In this document: piece after piece, positions 49,586 through 60,545 of the stretch
Position numbering within the stretch: the first letter of the stretch is position 1
Layout: each line of letters begins with the position of its first letter
Assembly: GCA_023653785.1 (NCBI GenBank)
Contig: JAMKCH010019833.1
Coordinates: forward strand, 1-64,000
Direction of reading: 5' to 3'
Source of the DNA: Ophioderma brevispina
Lineage: Eukaryota; Echinodermata; Ophiuroidea; Amphilepidida; Ophiodermatidae
Length of the DNA: 64,000 nt
Program-made: the position numbers and the translations under genes
Notes under the pieces: generated by a model
What the model saw: only the letters and a program-made list of their open reading frames with translations
Database searches by the model: none
What the model was told of the DNA's origin: nothing

Positions 49586-50577
49586 TAATAATATTCTAAA
49601 AAGATTACAAATATTTTTAATATTTTTTATTCATCGGGGGGGGGGGGGAACAATCATTTTGGACTCACACTGGTACGTTAACGGTATCGGAAATTATGTA
49701 TGTTATAAGCAAAATGTAACTTTAAAAAATCAATACAATTGGCAGTCAAACTGGCAGTACTGCATCCTCGACTATTACTTCAAGCGTCTAACATCACCAT
49801 GTTTCACCATCATCATTTTATAGTAGATTTCATATTGAGTGACACACCTCATTAAAAGTTTTAGGTCTGTCCATTTAGCGCGAGAGGTATAATTTATTTT
49901 ATGGTCACAGGTAAAAACAAGTTTATGGTACTCAAATCAATGTACTACGTGAATCAAAAAAAAAATTGTGCAAGGATTGCAGATGACCTTGACCTTGATA
50001 AAATCACTGAATCATAAATTTGTTGTTGTTTTAATAAAGAAAATCTAATATGCTTCCAAGTGTTGTAAAAATGAAAGAAATCGACTCAAAAATAAGCCAC
50101 ATATGACAAATCTTGTAATCACACCTCTTTTTCCTCCATTCCAATGGGATTTATACAGTTAAGCAAGATATTTCGTTAATGTACAATATAGGGGGTATAG
50201 CATTTTGAAGGTAATGATGACCCTTGCTATCTTGTTTAATTGCTCTATGAATCGCCATAATATCCTTTGTTAATCCTCAAAAGGAATTAAATATTCACAC
50301 AAAATCTCACCCAATTAATCCTGATGTGTAAATGAAAAGGGTTTTCAAGACTACTACTGTAATCCAGGTATGGATATAAGCTATGCCAATAAGGGACTAA
50401 ATATCCTAAACAATGGGAAGATTTTGTTTTCTTGCTCTGAAACAGGTGAATTGGTGTGTTTGGATTTGTCATATCACTTGGCACATCGGTATAAATAGAT
50501 TAATTGATTAATCCGAAATAATTTAAATATTCAAGAAAATGTTACATTTATTAAAGCAATATTAGCACATTTTTTTT
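47900..50577. other. AT-rich DNA with homopolymers, no gene recognised
   Basis: Contains a run of 30 A (49554-49583) and one of 13 G (49636-49648). A 101-codon frame spanning both is an artefact (Lys and Gly runs). Frame 48237-48491 (84 codons) has no known motif. Confidence 0.5.
49554..49583. repeat. homopolymer run of 30 A
   Basis: Could be a retroposed tail, but no retrotransposon or processed gene body was recognised just upstream. Confidence 0.85.
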
Positions 50578-50942
50578 AAGAGCGCCCTCAATTTTTCAAA
50601 AAATTTGAGATTCTTACACGGTTGCATTGGTAACGGGCTAGTAAACTATACCTGTTAATGGTTAAGCTCGAAAATGTCTAGGTGTCACAAACCAAGGAAT
50701 TTTGTAATTAGAATAAATAGTTATTTTCTAGAGGTGGCACTATTTCATCATGGACGGACATAAACGTAGCATTTCCAGCTCCGCCGTTAAGTCCAATCTG
50801 GGATCCCAATTTTAATTACAAAATCGCTTATTTTATGATAAATACGCATTTTTTAGCATTCTCGTTTGCAGGTATAGTTTCGTAGACAATTACCAACATA
50901 ACTCTGCAAAAATATCAAATTTTGAAAATTGGTGGCGCTCTT
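50578..50942. mobile_element. MITE family 3, copy 1 (365 bp, AAGAGCGCC ends)
   Basis: Ends AAGAGCGCCCTCAATTTTTC and, as complement, AAGAGCGCCACCAATTTTC, with imperfect similarity for about 75 bp inward to AAACTATACCTG on both arms. A partial copy lies at 63893-64000. Sequence left of AAGAGCGCC (ATTAGCACATTTTTT) is also shared with the second copy, so the true left boundary may lie further out. Confidence 0.65.
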
Positions 50943-51162
50943 TGATTCACGTAGTATACTATGCCTGTATGAGGATTGTATTTGTTTCATGTCCTACTTT
51001 AAGGGTTCAACCAGGTATTTCAATTGAAGTACATGTATCAGGATAAAAATATCAGCAATTGCTTAATAAAACGTGGTTATTTGAACACAACTTACCTTTG
51101 ACACTGCAAAATATTATCCCTTACACAGCATAGGAGAAATAATGCATTCTTATATCAATACA

Positions 51163-51650
51163 GGGGTAGCCCATTCAGTTTTGTTGTTCCTCATTCCAAA
51201 TGTCAGGCTAGATTTACTTTTATAACACTGCTATTCATCACTGGAACTCACTGCCAAGTGAGATCAAGGACATCAGTAATTTTAATTTGTTCAAACAATT
51301 AGTCAAAAGACATTTGTTAAGTCACTCTTCTATTTAATATTGAGCTGGTCTCTCATTTTTATTCTACTTTTTTTGGTCTCTGATCGCAAATGGCATAAAG
51401 TTCCTATATTTTGTTTGTTGATTGTTTTGGTGGTATTTTCTCTTCTCTCTTTCTGGAATTAAGCTTTTGTTCTTTAAAAGCTTTTTGGGCTATCCTTGGT
51501 ACTCCTGTGCATTCATTATTGGTCTTTGTCTTGTTCTTAAAAATAATTTTAAGTGCAATATTCTTATGTATTGTATCATACTTTATATGCTTTTTATCAT
51601 TGTATGTATCATTTTGAATACCTAATAAAATCAATCAATAAAATCAATCA
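51163..51650 (+). mobile_element. 5'-truncated LINE, 3' end with TCAA tail
   Basis: A decayed frame gives AIHHWNSLPSEIKDISNFNL then FKQLVKRHLL (about 51229-51324). W-N-x-L-P...FK..L...L is the familiar C-terminal tail of many non-LTR retrotransposon polyproteins of the Jockey/CR1 group. A VPHS block upstream (from about 51188) is in a different frame, so there is at least one frameshift. A 3' untranslated stretch follows and ends in AATAAAATCAATCAATAAAA plus further TCAA units, a typical LINE short-repeat tail. ATCAATACA at 51154-51162 recurs at 51651-51659 as a possible 9-bp target duplication, though it overlaps the tail motif. Frames inside the 3' untranslated part are shadows. Confidence 0.7.
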
Positions 51651-51824
51651 ATCAATACACAAATAAGCATCAAAGTTTTTTATTTGGTCATTCAACCTTG
51701 CAAGAGATTAGTGCAAAGCGGATTATGAGTTCCTTGACTTCCCGGGAAACCATGGTATTAGTGTTTCATCATTAACAGACCACGCAAGAACTGAATTCAT
51801 TCTGTGAAGTAAATTTCATGTGAT
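51651..51824. other. spacer between two LINE pieces
   Basis: No recognisable protein. One plus-strand reading without an early stop includes DFPGNHGISVSSLTDHART, which could belong to the following LINE's first reading frame but is not assignable. Confidence 0.35.
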
Positions 51825-52154
51825 ATGTATGATGATATTAGTGAATGTAATAATACCAATGAAAAATATGCTGAGGATGATAAGTTTATGGATAGTAACA
51901 CAAATGTGAAATGGTATAATAACAATGTCACTGTAGGCCTTAGTGGCACCAATGTGAAAGGTTATAAATACCACAATGATAATACGGATGTGAAATGTTG
52001 TAATCAGGGTATTGTAAGTGAAAGTGTTATTACCATTAGTAAAGTCAGCAATGATGTAAACAGTGATGATAATCATTATGCTTATATAAATAATGGAAAG
52101 GTTGGTGAGGGTATATGTATTTTAGATGATGACGATGACGATAGACGGCGATGA
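51825..52154 (+). CDS. Asn/Asp-rich frame just upstream of LINE endonuclease
   Basis: An open frame of 109 codons rich in Asn, Asp, Tyr and Val. It contains three diverged copies of a short unit: NTNVKWYNN, GTNVKGYKYHND and NTDVKCCN. It ends by running into an aspartate run encoded by a GAT/GAC microsatellite, after which the frame shifts. Its position, immediately 5' of the LINE endonuclease and on the same strand, suggests it could be the N-terminal part or ORF1 of that LINE, but I see no RNA-binding zinc knuckle or RRM. A chance frame in repetitive DNA is the alternative. Confidence 0.35.
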   Translation: MYDDISECNNTNEKYAEDDKFMDSNTNVKWYNNNVTVGLSGTNVKGYKYHNDNTDVKCCNQGIVSESVITISKVSNDVNSDDNHYAYINNGKVGEGICILDDDDDDRRR

Positions 52155-52321
52155 TGATGATGACGATGATGATGATGACGATGATGATGATGATGATGAT
52201 GATTATGACGACGATGGTGATGACGATGATGATGATGATGATGATGATGATGACGATGATGATGATGACGACGATTACGACGATGATGGCGATGATGATG
52301 ATGCCGATGATGACGCTGATG
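52124..52321 (+). repeat. GAT/GAC triplet microsatellite, about 200 bp
   Basis: Almost pure GATGAT/GACGAT triplets, giving poly-Asp in one frame on the plus strand and poly-His on the minus strand. Both long frames here are low-complexity products. Confidence 0.95.
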
Positions 52322-52377
52322 GCAGAAATAGTGATAGTAATAACAGAATAAACAGTAGCAGCATAATGGTAATGAAG

Positions 52378-53376
52378 ATGTTAATCTTGAGTGTAAATGT
52401 TTTCTTTTTTGGACCACAATGGTCTACTCTCCAAAATTGAGGATACACAATTCATCTCATTTATTAAAAAAATGATTTTGTATGTTTGTGTCGAAACATG
52501 GGTAGTAAAGGTCTGAACCAAATTTTGGATGACTATAGTCATGTTGGTTTTTATAGGAATCGTCGTTTTGACAGAGGTCGTCCATCTGGTGGTATTTCCT
52601 TCTTTTATAAGAAATCTCAGGTTGTGCATGTAACAAAGCCTTGCAGAGTGACTCTGTAAAATATTCTTTGGACAAAATCTGATGTCAACTCTAACACTAT
52701 TATTTTAGCTACTGTTTATAGACCTCCGATAAAATTCCCTTATTCTCTAAATGAAGATACTCTTGTTATTCTTGAAAACGAATATGGTCATTACATATCC
52801 GATTATCCAAATGCCGTTGTATTTGGTGGGGAGTTTTACTGGAAGAACAGCATGTGAGGACGATTTTATTGTATCTGATGAATGTCCTGATGAATGGGAT
52901 AATGATGTGTACCAACAAGATGATTCTTTTTCTAAAAGGGAAAATCAAGACCATGGTGTGAATCGGTTTGGTCGGGAATTGTTACAACTATGTCGTAATA
53001 CGGGTTTGAAGATTGTTACGGGAGGAATTTGCCTGCTCGTTCTAGTTTTTTTCACCTTATTAGCCACCAAGGGCAGGAGTGTCGTGACTAGGTGTTATGT
53101 AGATACTCTACACTACAAAAACATTGGTAATGTTGATGTGCACTCAAGAGTTGAATCTGATCATCTCCCCGTCACCTTTTCAGTCAGCTGGATCACTTCA
53201 AATACCAGGACGCAAATGACCAACAAGTACGTCAGTCTGGTGGGGTCATTTGGCTGCATGGATAGATTGTAGGGAATCCAGATTTATTAATTCCTTGTTG
53301 ATAGGTGGGTCACCCTCAGTTAAAACACTTACTAACATTCCTTCAAACGGCTTTAGATTTGGGGCAAATTGATAAA
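52378..53376 (+). pseudogene. LINE endonuclease (EEP) domain, decayed
   Basis: The apurinic-type endonuclease of a non-LTR retrotransposon, which would nick target DNA. Landmarks appear in order across frameshifts and stops: YDFVCLVETW-like with ETW at 52493-52501, RGRPSGGISFFYKK, ATVYRPP with YRPP at 52717-52728, a VVFGG core near 52820, and ESDHLPVTFSVSW with SDHLPV at 53156-53173. The Glu of ETW and the D-H pair of SDH are catalytic positions known in this family. A stop at 52657-52659 and at least one frameshift between ETW and YRPP break it; the stretch 52751-53272 remains open for 173 codons. Linker coding continues to about 53370, where a MITE interrupts it. Confidence 0.85.
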
Positions 53377-54330
53377 TAGTATATGGGGGAAATGTAATGG
53401 TATGTTTTGTTTTAGTTTTTGTCATAATACAATTTTGACCACCAATGTTTTCCAATACAGAATTTCATGGAGCAATCTGAAAATCAGGGTGTCATTTTAA
53501 AATGTGTTCTTGGGTGTTTTAAAAATGAGAAGGTAAAAAATCTTTTGTACAGGGGTAAAACAATAAGTGTTTAAATTGTTGTAAAAATTATACCAGTCTG
53601 TTCGGTGCTCATAAGGTTTTTGCTAAAAAGGCACCAGTTTGCCATAGTTACGACCTATTGTTTTAGTACAATAGGCCCTCAAGAAGTTCAGGTCATATTA
53701 TAGAATGGTCCGATTTTGTTGAAACTGGTTTTGAATCGTTCATTGGGTAATACTAAATAAGAAATGTATATGATTTGGTTTCACTTTTCAAAGTGAGGAC
53801 TTGTTAGAGATATAATGGTGGCTCCCATAGGACCCTGTGGACCACCGGCTCATATTGCCCCCTCTTAAATTAGTAGCAAAACGTCATTGACAACCGCAAC
53901 CTTTAGATTGCGGTTCTCTACAGTAAGACGAACAATTTGGCCCCACTTAGAACAAAACCGATGAATCTGAAATTTACCCCCAGTGTGACCTTGGATGAAC
54001 CCATTTTACATGTCACTCTTTACCTTATAACACTCAGTAGGGGCGGGAGGGGGGGCGAGCCCCCAAAAAAACTATTACCTTTCTGCACCGTGAAAGGTAT
54101 GGAAACATTTATGTATACTTTAAAACACACTTTTCCCGCTTTTATATTTTGCCCCATGTTGTATAAACAGTGTAAACTTTGCCCCCTAGAAGTCATCCAA
54201 GAAAACACATTTTAAAAAATGACACCTATGATTTTTGGAATCCTCATATAATTTTGATTTAGAACAACCATTGGTTGCAAGATTTGTTTATTGGAAATTT
54301 TCACAAACAAATACAGTTCCACATGTACTA
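53377..54330. mobile_element. long-TIR element, family 1, copy B (954 bp), inside LINE
   Basis: Colinear with 38956-39866. The left end TAGTATATGGGGGAAATGTA and the right end, as complement, TAGTACATGTGGAACTGTAT match as inverted repeats. Both flanks are coding sequence of the same LINE, so the insertion is later than the LINE. AAA lies next to both ends, but no convincing target duplication can be fixed. Frames inside (92 and 62 codons on opposite strands) are shadows. Confidence 0.8.
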
Positions 54331-56280
54331 AAATGCAGTGTCAACACTCTCTCTGATATTTTCGATTATGTTGGTTAGGTATTGCGTCGTCCATTTTTCG
54401 GTCATAATAGACTGCGGTAAAAACCAAAATTAATTCCTGGTTTGATAGGGACTGTATTAAGTTTAAAAACATAATGGTCCTTAAGAAACTTCGTGCTTTT
54501 AGATTAGCCGTTCATTGAATGCTCTTATGAGTACAGAATTATTTAGCGCACATTAATACTTGTTCACCAAATAAATACAAACAAAGGCAATTCAGAAATC
54601 GTCCACAAAAAGAAATTATGGACTGTTTGCAAAATCGTGATCGTAATGGCTTTTGGCTTTAAAGGGAAGTCGGTTCAACATTTCAAAGTGAGAAATCTTA
54701 ATGACTGGTATCATTATTTGGAAAGCTATCTTTTTCACGTTGCTTCTGAAAATGTGCATGTTTCTCCAATCACCCATAGAGCAAGAACGAAGAGATCTCA
54801 ACTGGAAATATGTTCTCTCGGATTCCACCATTCAAACCGAGGATATACAAAATAGTATCGATGCCCTTAAGACTGGTAAAGCGGCAGGGATAGATGGCAC
54901 CCAACCGAATTTTTCAATTCAGTCCTCACATTCTTTGATTTGAAATTTTGGTTAAATGTTCAATTGATTCTGTATTCAGTTCTTTTCCTCTACGTGGGCT
55001 TCAATTTGATCGTCTCATTTTCAAAAAGGGATAGAAATAACCCGTCAAATTATCGTGGTATTACCCTGCTTCCGATTATAAGCAAAATATTTTCGAAAGT
55101 TGTTGTTTAGATAGGTTAAACTTTTGGGCAGAGGCTGAAAATATTTTTTCACACCAAGAACAATCCGGTTTCCGTAAAGTTTCAGACACCGATAATGTTT
55201 TTATTCTGGACAACAATTTTTAACAAATACCTTACGCGTAAAGAGGAAGCGTCTACGTGGGCTTTATTGATTTTCGTAAAGTGGTTGATTTGGTCAACTC
55301 ATGACGCTCTGTTACTGAAACTTAAACGAGCGGGAATTGTTGGGTAATGTGCTAAATGTTTTGAGTTTCCATGGATAGCAATTAATGCTCGTGTAAGACA
55401 CCATTAGGCCGTAACAAATGGTCTTCTCGTGTAGGGTGGAGTTCATCAGGGTTCATTATTGTCACCTTTTTTAATCAAATTTTTTCATTAATGATCTGAG
55501 TACAAGGTTGAATTCGGCTGATATTCAAAAGTCCAAATTATCAATGTAACAAAGTCCTTCTTTTTGCGGATGATCTAGTTTTGATAAGTGACACCGTCTT
55601 TGGTTTACAAAAACAACGTCGATAACCACCTTGTCAACTTGCCGTACCTGGAGTCTTTCAGTAAACATAGACAAAACCAAATCATGGTGTTTAAGAAGCG
55701 GGTCACGTTAAAGCGCATAGAAAATGGTTCTATGAAGGTTCGAAACTTGAAGTTGTAAATACGTTTAAATACGTTGGTAATATTTGGCTTGTAGTGTCAT
55801 TGGCTTAAGCCCGGAAGTAACATCCTCTCATGCTACAAGCTTTTTTGGTCTTTACAAAAGATTTTGGGAAATTATGGTCATCTCCCTGTTTTATGGTGCT
55901 TTTTTAAAATCTTTGACACCAAAATAAAGCCCATTCTGTTATTTGGGAGTGAAATCTGGTGAACATCGAATCCGCAATAATTGACAAAATCCTATGAATT
56001 CAAATTATAAATCAGCTCCGCACCCCTGCAATTTGCGGAGAATTCGGGAGGTATCCATTATTGGCAAGTATGGTTACTATGTGTATTAAATACTGGTTTT
56101 CTATATTTTATCTCTTGATAGAATAGCTATTTATCTCAAAGGTTATGATTTTCAATGTAGAAATGCAGAAGAGGCAAGGATGTGTTTGGCTTTTGTGGAT
56201 CAAAAATATTCCTTTTGCGCTATGGGTTTGGTGAAGTATGGGTGGCACAAGGTGTTGGCAAACGGCAACCTTTTTTGTAC
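54331..56280 (+). pseudogene. LINE linker, reverse transcriptase and C-terminal region, decayed
   Basis: Continuation of the 52.4-kb LINE after the MITE. WFDRDC-like and FRLAVH linker residues are followed by IQNSIDALKTGKAAGIDG (54869-54898 covers KTGKAAGIDG), NPSNYRGITLLPIISKIFSK (NYRGITLLP at 55048-55074), EQSGFR, a VGFIDFRK.VDLVN block (A/motif region), GVHQGSLLSPF, and the catalytic LLFADDLVLISD with FADD at 55563-55574, then TWSLSVNIDKTK. Later come VNTFKYVGN and LLFGSEIW. Numerous stops and frameshifts make it non-functional. These are reverse transcriptase motifs 1 to 7 of a Jockey/CR1/L2-like non-LTR element; the clade is not resolvable by eye. The coding sequence breaks at a second MITE at 56283. 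Confidence 0.88.
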
Positions 56281-56282
56281 TA

Positions 56283-56792
56283 AAGACACCCCCAAAAAGT
56301 AACGCAGCCTGTATAAATACCCCTATAGGTTACAAACCATTGGTCTTTGTACGAAATCATCTAAATCGTTCGTTTTCTTCTTTCTTCTTTCTTCCTTCCC
56401 TAAATTTTTGATACCCTTCTTGACCTTCTGGTCGCTCAATATTGCGAACACAATACCCATTATAGAAATTTCTCCCCTTTTTTAAAATTGCAGTAAAAGG
56501 TATAGAGCCATATTAGCTCATATTGATTGCCATTCAGTGAAACCGCATTCTTTCTTCCCGTTGAAGTGTGGTCCACAATAATGCATGTTGTGGTATTGTA
56601 ATAAATGTCTAGGTTCACTTTGAAAATGTGACACATTTCGTAAATGACATTGTGTTGGCTATATTGATCACAATGGAGCAAGAAAAATACCAGACTATTG
56701 AATAATGATTTTATGTTTTCTTCGCGGCTGACCAATGGTTTGTAACTTTATCGGGTATTTTTAGACCTGCTGCGTACTTTTTTTGGGGTTTT
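56283..56792. mobile_element. MITE family 2, copy 2 (510 bp), inside LINE
   Basis: Colinear with 47394-47897, starting AAGACACCCCCAAAAAGTAA and ending, as complement, in a decayed form of the same inverted repeat. TA is found directly outside both ends (56281-56282 and 56793-56794). It sits in the 3' coding part of the LINE. The right arm is more eroded than in copy 1. Confidence 0.85.
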
Positions 56793-56794
56793 TA

Positions 56795-57370
56795 ATGTTT
56801 TTAACGTTCTGTTTTTTTAAAACGAGAGTCAATGATGTCCAATCTTTCAAGATTGGCATAAAAAAACGCAATTAACACCTAATTTACTTCACTACTTTCA
56901 CTGAATTTTTAATAGTCAATTAAAGATGATTTTAAATGTCGAAGATTACGTTATCTTGTTTGCACGAACAAATCCATCACATATAATCCTCATGAAATCA
57001 AACCTAAGCACGATTGGGAATTCCTAATCTCGAATCCCTATAAAAAATTAACGGGTTGGTAAATATGTAAAACAGGTGCGGTTGAAATCTTATCATTTTT
57101 ACAAGCCCTGCTCTGATTGTGTTCGAAATCGTTATTAAACCGATTGTGTGCCAAATACGTACACTTGAAAATCACTATTTCACAGTGCAAAAAAAAATCA
57201 GCTGTATTGTTTTTGCTCTAACAATTTAATTTATTGTGCGTTACAAATAAGGCAAACTACTGCTTCCTGTCATTAGCGTAATGTATTGTATCTGTATTGT
57301 AAGGGAGGCCGTGGCCTAAATATATCTGTGCTAATAAAATCTCTTTTTTAAGGAGAACTGAACTGAACTT
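56795..57370 (+). mobile_element. LINE 3' end with ACTGA-type tail
   Basis: FKTRVNDV just after the MITE fits the usual C-terminal continuation of the LINE polyprotein (the F-K-x-R-x-x-D pattern). The rest is decayed. A 3' untranslated stretch has GGAGGCCGTGGCCTAAATAT and AATAAAA near 57333, and ends in GAACTGAACTGAACTT, a short tandem tail typical of these elements. The LINE as a whole therefore spans about 52.4 to 57.37 kb, of which about 3.5 kb is LINE sequence. Confidence 0.65.
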
Positions 57371-57599
57371 ACCTATGGAAATATAAGAACTCACTAAATT
57401 TGAAATATAATAGAATCTTATTTTGTTCCAAGTGCTTTAATTTAAGGTGTGCGAAAATTAGTCAATGACAGAGAGCAACGCAATAGACGATGTTCAAACA
57501 CATTTCAGCAGTCAGAAATCCGCTAGTCTTATAGTTCGTAATTGATTGTCAGTAATAAGCCGAATGCCGATAACATGTCAGACTGTAATTGTAAACATT
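57371..57599. other. AT-rich spacer, no gene recognised
   Basis: Nothing recognisable is seen between the LINE tail and the tandem-like repeats that follow. Confidence 0.5.
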
Positions 57600-57604
57600 T
57601 GTTA

Positions 57605-57905
57605 TGGACACCTGTTATTTGTCTATTGACTTGAATCGCGCTATGCAAGATGTTAGGCAACGCCGCTGTCTTTTATTCGTATAATTTGACATTTTCAGTC
57701 CTGTAACTTGTAACATGTGCGAATGGTATTTAGCTAACATTTTCAATTTCTGAACACCTGTCTTCTGTCTATTGACTTGAAAAGCGTGTTAGGCAAATGG
57801 ATATGCAACGAAAAAAGCCTTTTATTCGTTTGTATAAACCAAAAATGTCTTACAATGTATTATAGTAAACATATCTTGTCTATAGACTTTGAAACGTGTT
57901 ATGTT
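57605..57905 (+). repeat. diverged tandem repeat, roughly 150-bp unit, two to three copies
   Basis: ACACCTGTTATTTGTCTATTG at about 57608 recurs as ACACCTGTCTTCTGTCTATTG at about 57754, both followed by ACTTGAA, GTTAGGCAA and CTTTTATTCGT. A third partial copy starts TCTTGTCTATAGAC at about 57875. Function unknown. Confidence 0.65.
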
Positions 57906-58203
57906 ATGGGGTGAGGTAAACAACATGATGACCTCTGCAAATAATACTTATTTTTCTCCTGCAAGTGGCTATTGAATAAGTCCGCCAGTTAAATTGCCAG
58001 GTGGGCATAGATATTTGGTTTAGGTACTTAATCGGATTTGGATGTGTTCGAAAGCTTTTGATTAATTGAAATGCCGCCATTTTTCCCATGGTTCCGAAAC
58101 TTGGTAATATAAACAACAGTTGATTTCGAAAAGACGAGTGGAACCTTTCATTCTCCCATACATTCCTGATGGGGAGTTTCGGTAAACTGATATCCCTCTG
58201 AGA

Positions 58204-58330
58204 ACACTTTTTTTTTGACACACTTATGAATTCCGTTCGGAAAACCCTCACGGAATAATAAAATCACAGGTTTATTCCCTTATAAAACGTTTTCCGAATT
58301 CTTGGCCTAAGTATGTCAGAAAAAAAGTGT
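58204..58330. repeat. 127-bp imperfect hairpin
   Basis: The left arm ACACTTTTTTTTTGACACAC and the right arm, as complement, ACACTTTTTTTCTGACATAC continue to AATTC and CGGAAAAC in both. Arms are about 45 bp, the loop about 40 bp. It could be a tiny MITE, but no target duplication is seen. Confidence 0.6.
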
Positions 58331-58449
58331 GCCAGATGGGTCGGTTACGGAAACTCCAACGGAACCTCCTGTCCTTAACAAACACTAACCTGGTAAATAA
58401 CCAAACCCAAACGCTAATCTGTACTGAAATGTTTTCGACGTCTAGGAAA

Positions 58450-58685
58450 ATGTAAGTATGTATGTGTGTAGTATGTTATGTATGTTTGTATGTGGGTATG
58501 TAATGGTAGTGTAATGTAAGGGGGGGGGGGGGTGTCCTTTCTGTCTGTCCTGTCTTTCTGTCTGTCTGTCTGTCTGTACTGTCTGTCTTCTTTCCTCTGT
58601 CTGTCCTGTCTGTCTTGTCTGTCTGTCGGTCTGTCTTTCTTTTTACCTTTCTTTCTTTCCTTTTCTTCTGTTGTCTATCTTTCTG
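58450..58685. repeat. GTAT, G13 and CTGT/CTTT simple repeats
   Basis: A GTATGT-rich stretch, a run of 13 G (58520-58532) and then a long imperfect CTGT tetranucleotide array grading into CTTT. Pure simple sequence. Confidence 0.9.
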
Positions 58686-60129
58686 CTGTACTACGGCTGA
58701 CGAATTAGCAACGCAGTTGTAATTAATCTTACACCAAAAAAGTACATTTCTTATAAAGAAATGATGCTAACATTTTCGGTTTATTTCAGTAATTTGAAAA
58801 CAATATCGAATCTTTGCCATTCCACCCACCTTTGTTGTAATCCAAAGGTAACTCTACACATTACTGTAAATTCAAGCATCCAAGTTCTTCTCTGATTATA
58901 TAATAAATTTACATTTTGAACGAATGGACGCAACGAGCCACGTGTGAATTTTCATAAACCCATCTCGTCGTACGTAAGACATAATTTTATTGATAATGTT
59001 AGATGGTCGCCATCCATATTACACATAACACATAAATATTAATTCATTATAACATATCCAGTTGCACCGCGGGAATCTTTCAGCGCTAGTATTTATTCAA
59101 ATGTGCATATACTGTTGACAATCGCCCACCCCAGGTACCAAATAGCATATGATTATCTTTACCACTTTAAAATTTCCTTGGTCAATATCACGCGATGGAT
59201 ATCACAGCATAATCGCAAGACGATTCATGAACCAAACTACATTGACATAATTTGTAGTCATATTAATTGTACAAATGAATTTGGATAATTTTATTTAAGT
59301 CGCTTAAGTTAGAATGATATCGATGACGATATCTGTGGTATTACCTACAGCTACTTCCTAATTACTGTTAACATTCGCTAAAGATCATTGTTAAAGCCAC
59401 ATGATTCAATTATGAGTATTTTTCAAATTTGAATTTTTCTTTTTTTAAATTTATCCAAATTTATACCAGAAACATATCAATGAATTGTCATTACAATTTA
59501 TAGCGCTGATGAGTTGCTCCCATACAATTTTCATGTTGAAATCGAATTTGTTGAGGCTTGTGTTTCAATAGGGTCTAGACTGTCAGACAAAAGGGTTTCA
59601 ATTTTTCAGATCTGTGCTTCTCCTGCAGGCCGGGAAACGTAGGTACATGGGATAAATTGGAAATCAAGTTAATTAAGTTAAATTAATAACGATTGAGCCA
59701 TTGAATAGTAGGTATATTCACGGCAGAAACAATATTTGTTTGGGATCGTTATATAAACAAATATTGACTCCTATTGTTTGTGGATAGTACAAATTATCAC
59801 TCTGTCAAATTTTGGAATGTTCCAAATAGAAACTTCCAAATTTGACATTTTGATATATATTTAGCTTGATATTCCACGCACTAGGCTTCAATATTTGTAT
59901 CATATACAATGAAATTGTTACGGTCATCCTGGGATAAATGCTCAATGTTGTTAATTGAATTGTCAAGCTATTTTCTATTCACCTGAAGTGCAGATGCTTT
60001 TAACTGATTTTGATGCTAGGACCATTGCCTTTTCGAATGAAGGGCAGTCAATATTTTTTATATCTCTTCTTCTTCTTCTTCTTGCGTATGAGGCATGTCA
60101 GCTAATATGTTGTAATCGTTGGAGCCAAC
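58686..60129. other. AT-rich DNA, no gene recognised
   Basis: Frames are 61 codons or shorter. A TTC triplet run at 60066-60083 accounts for a Leu run in one of them. Confidence 0.5.
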
Positions 60130-60545
60130 TCACTGTTTGATTGGTTGGGGTTTAGATCGGTGTCCACCGGTGACGAAAGGTATGGGGTGTCCTCATTGAG
60201 AATGTGATCCGCAAGTCTGGGATGGATAACCACATGGGTCAGGCTGGCGATGGCGCAGCCCCATCGGTCATATTGCTATTGAAAACGACCGACTCCTGTG
60301 GCTAATCCGGTTTAAGGTGACCCTTCCTTGCGTGGGAGATTGCTGCCATGTGGTAGGTCTTTCTTAGGTGTAATATAGAGTTGATCTGGTCTTGGTATCT
60401 AGCCAGGCAGATATTCCATTTCGTAAATGTTGAACAGGGAATGGGAGAGTTTAGGCAGCGTGGCCGGCAGAAAGGTCGGCGAGAGCGCAGTCTCTGTCTG
60501 TCTACCGAGTTGGTGTGATATTATTATATCAGCTGGTATCTTGCT
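60130..60545. repeat. GC-richer island, probably old mobile-element sequence
   Basis: Composition is clearly more GC-rich than both flanks, with an abrupt start (GTTGGGGTTTAGATCGGTGT) and end. Minus-strand translation gives fragments without stops, such as RWGCAIASLTHVVIHPRLAD, but I recognise no protein family. No inverted ends or second copy were found in the window. The label of mobile element is inference from composition only. Confidence 0.3.

Noticed and set aside
52082..52440. Poly-His and poly-Asp frames of over 100 codons
   Set aside because: They are translations of the GAT/GAC microsatellite.
57904..58251. 115-codon minus-strand frame
   Set aside because: Overlaps the 58.2-kb hairpin and contains no recognisable domain.
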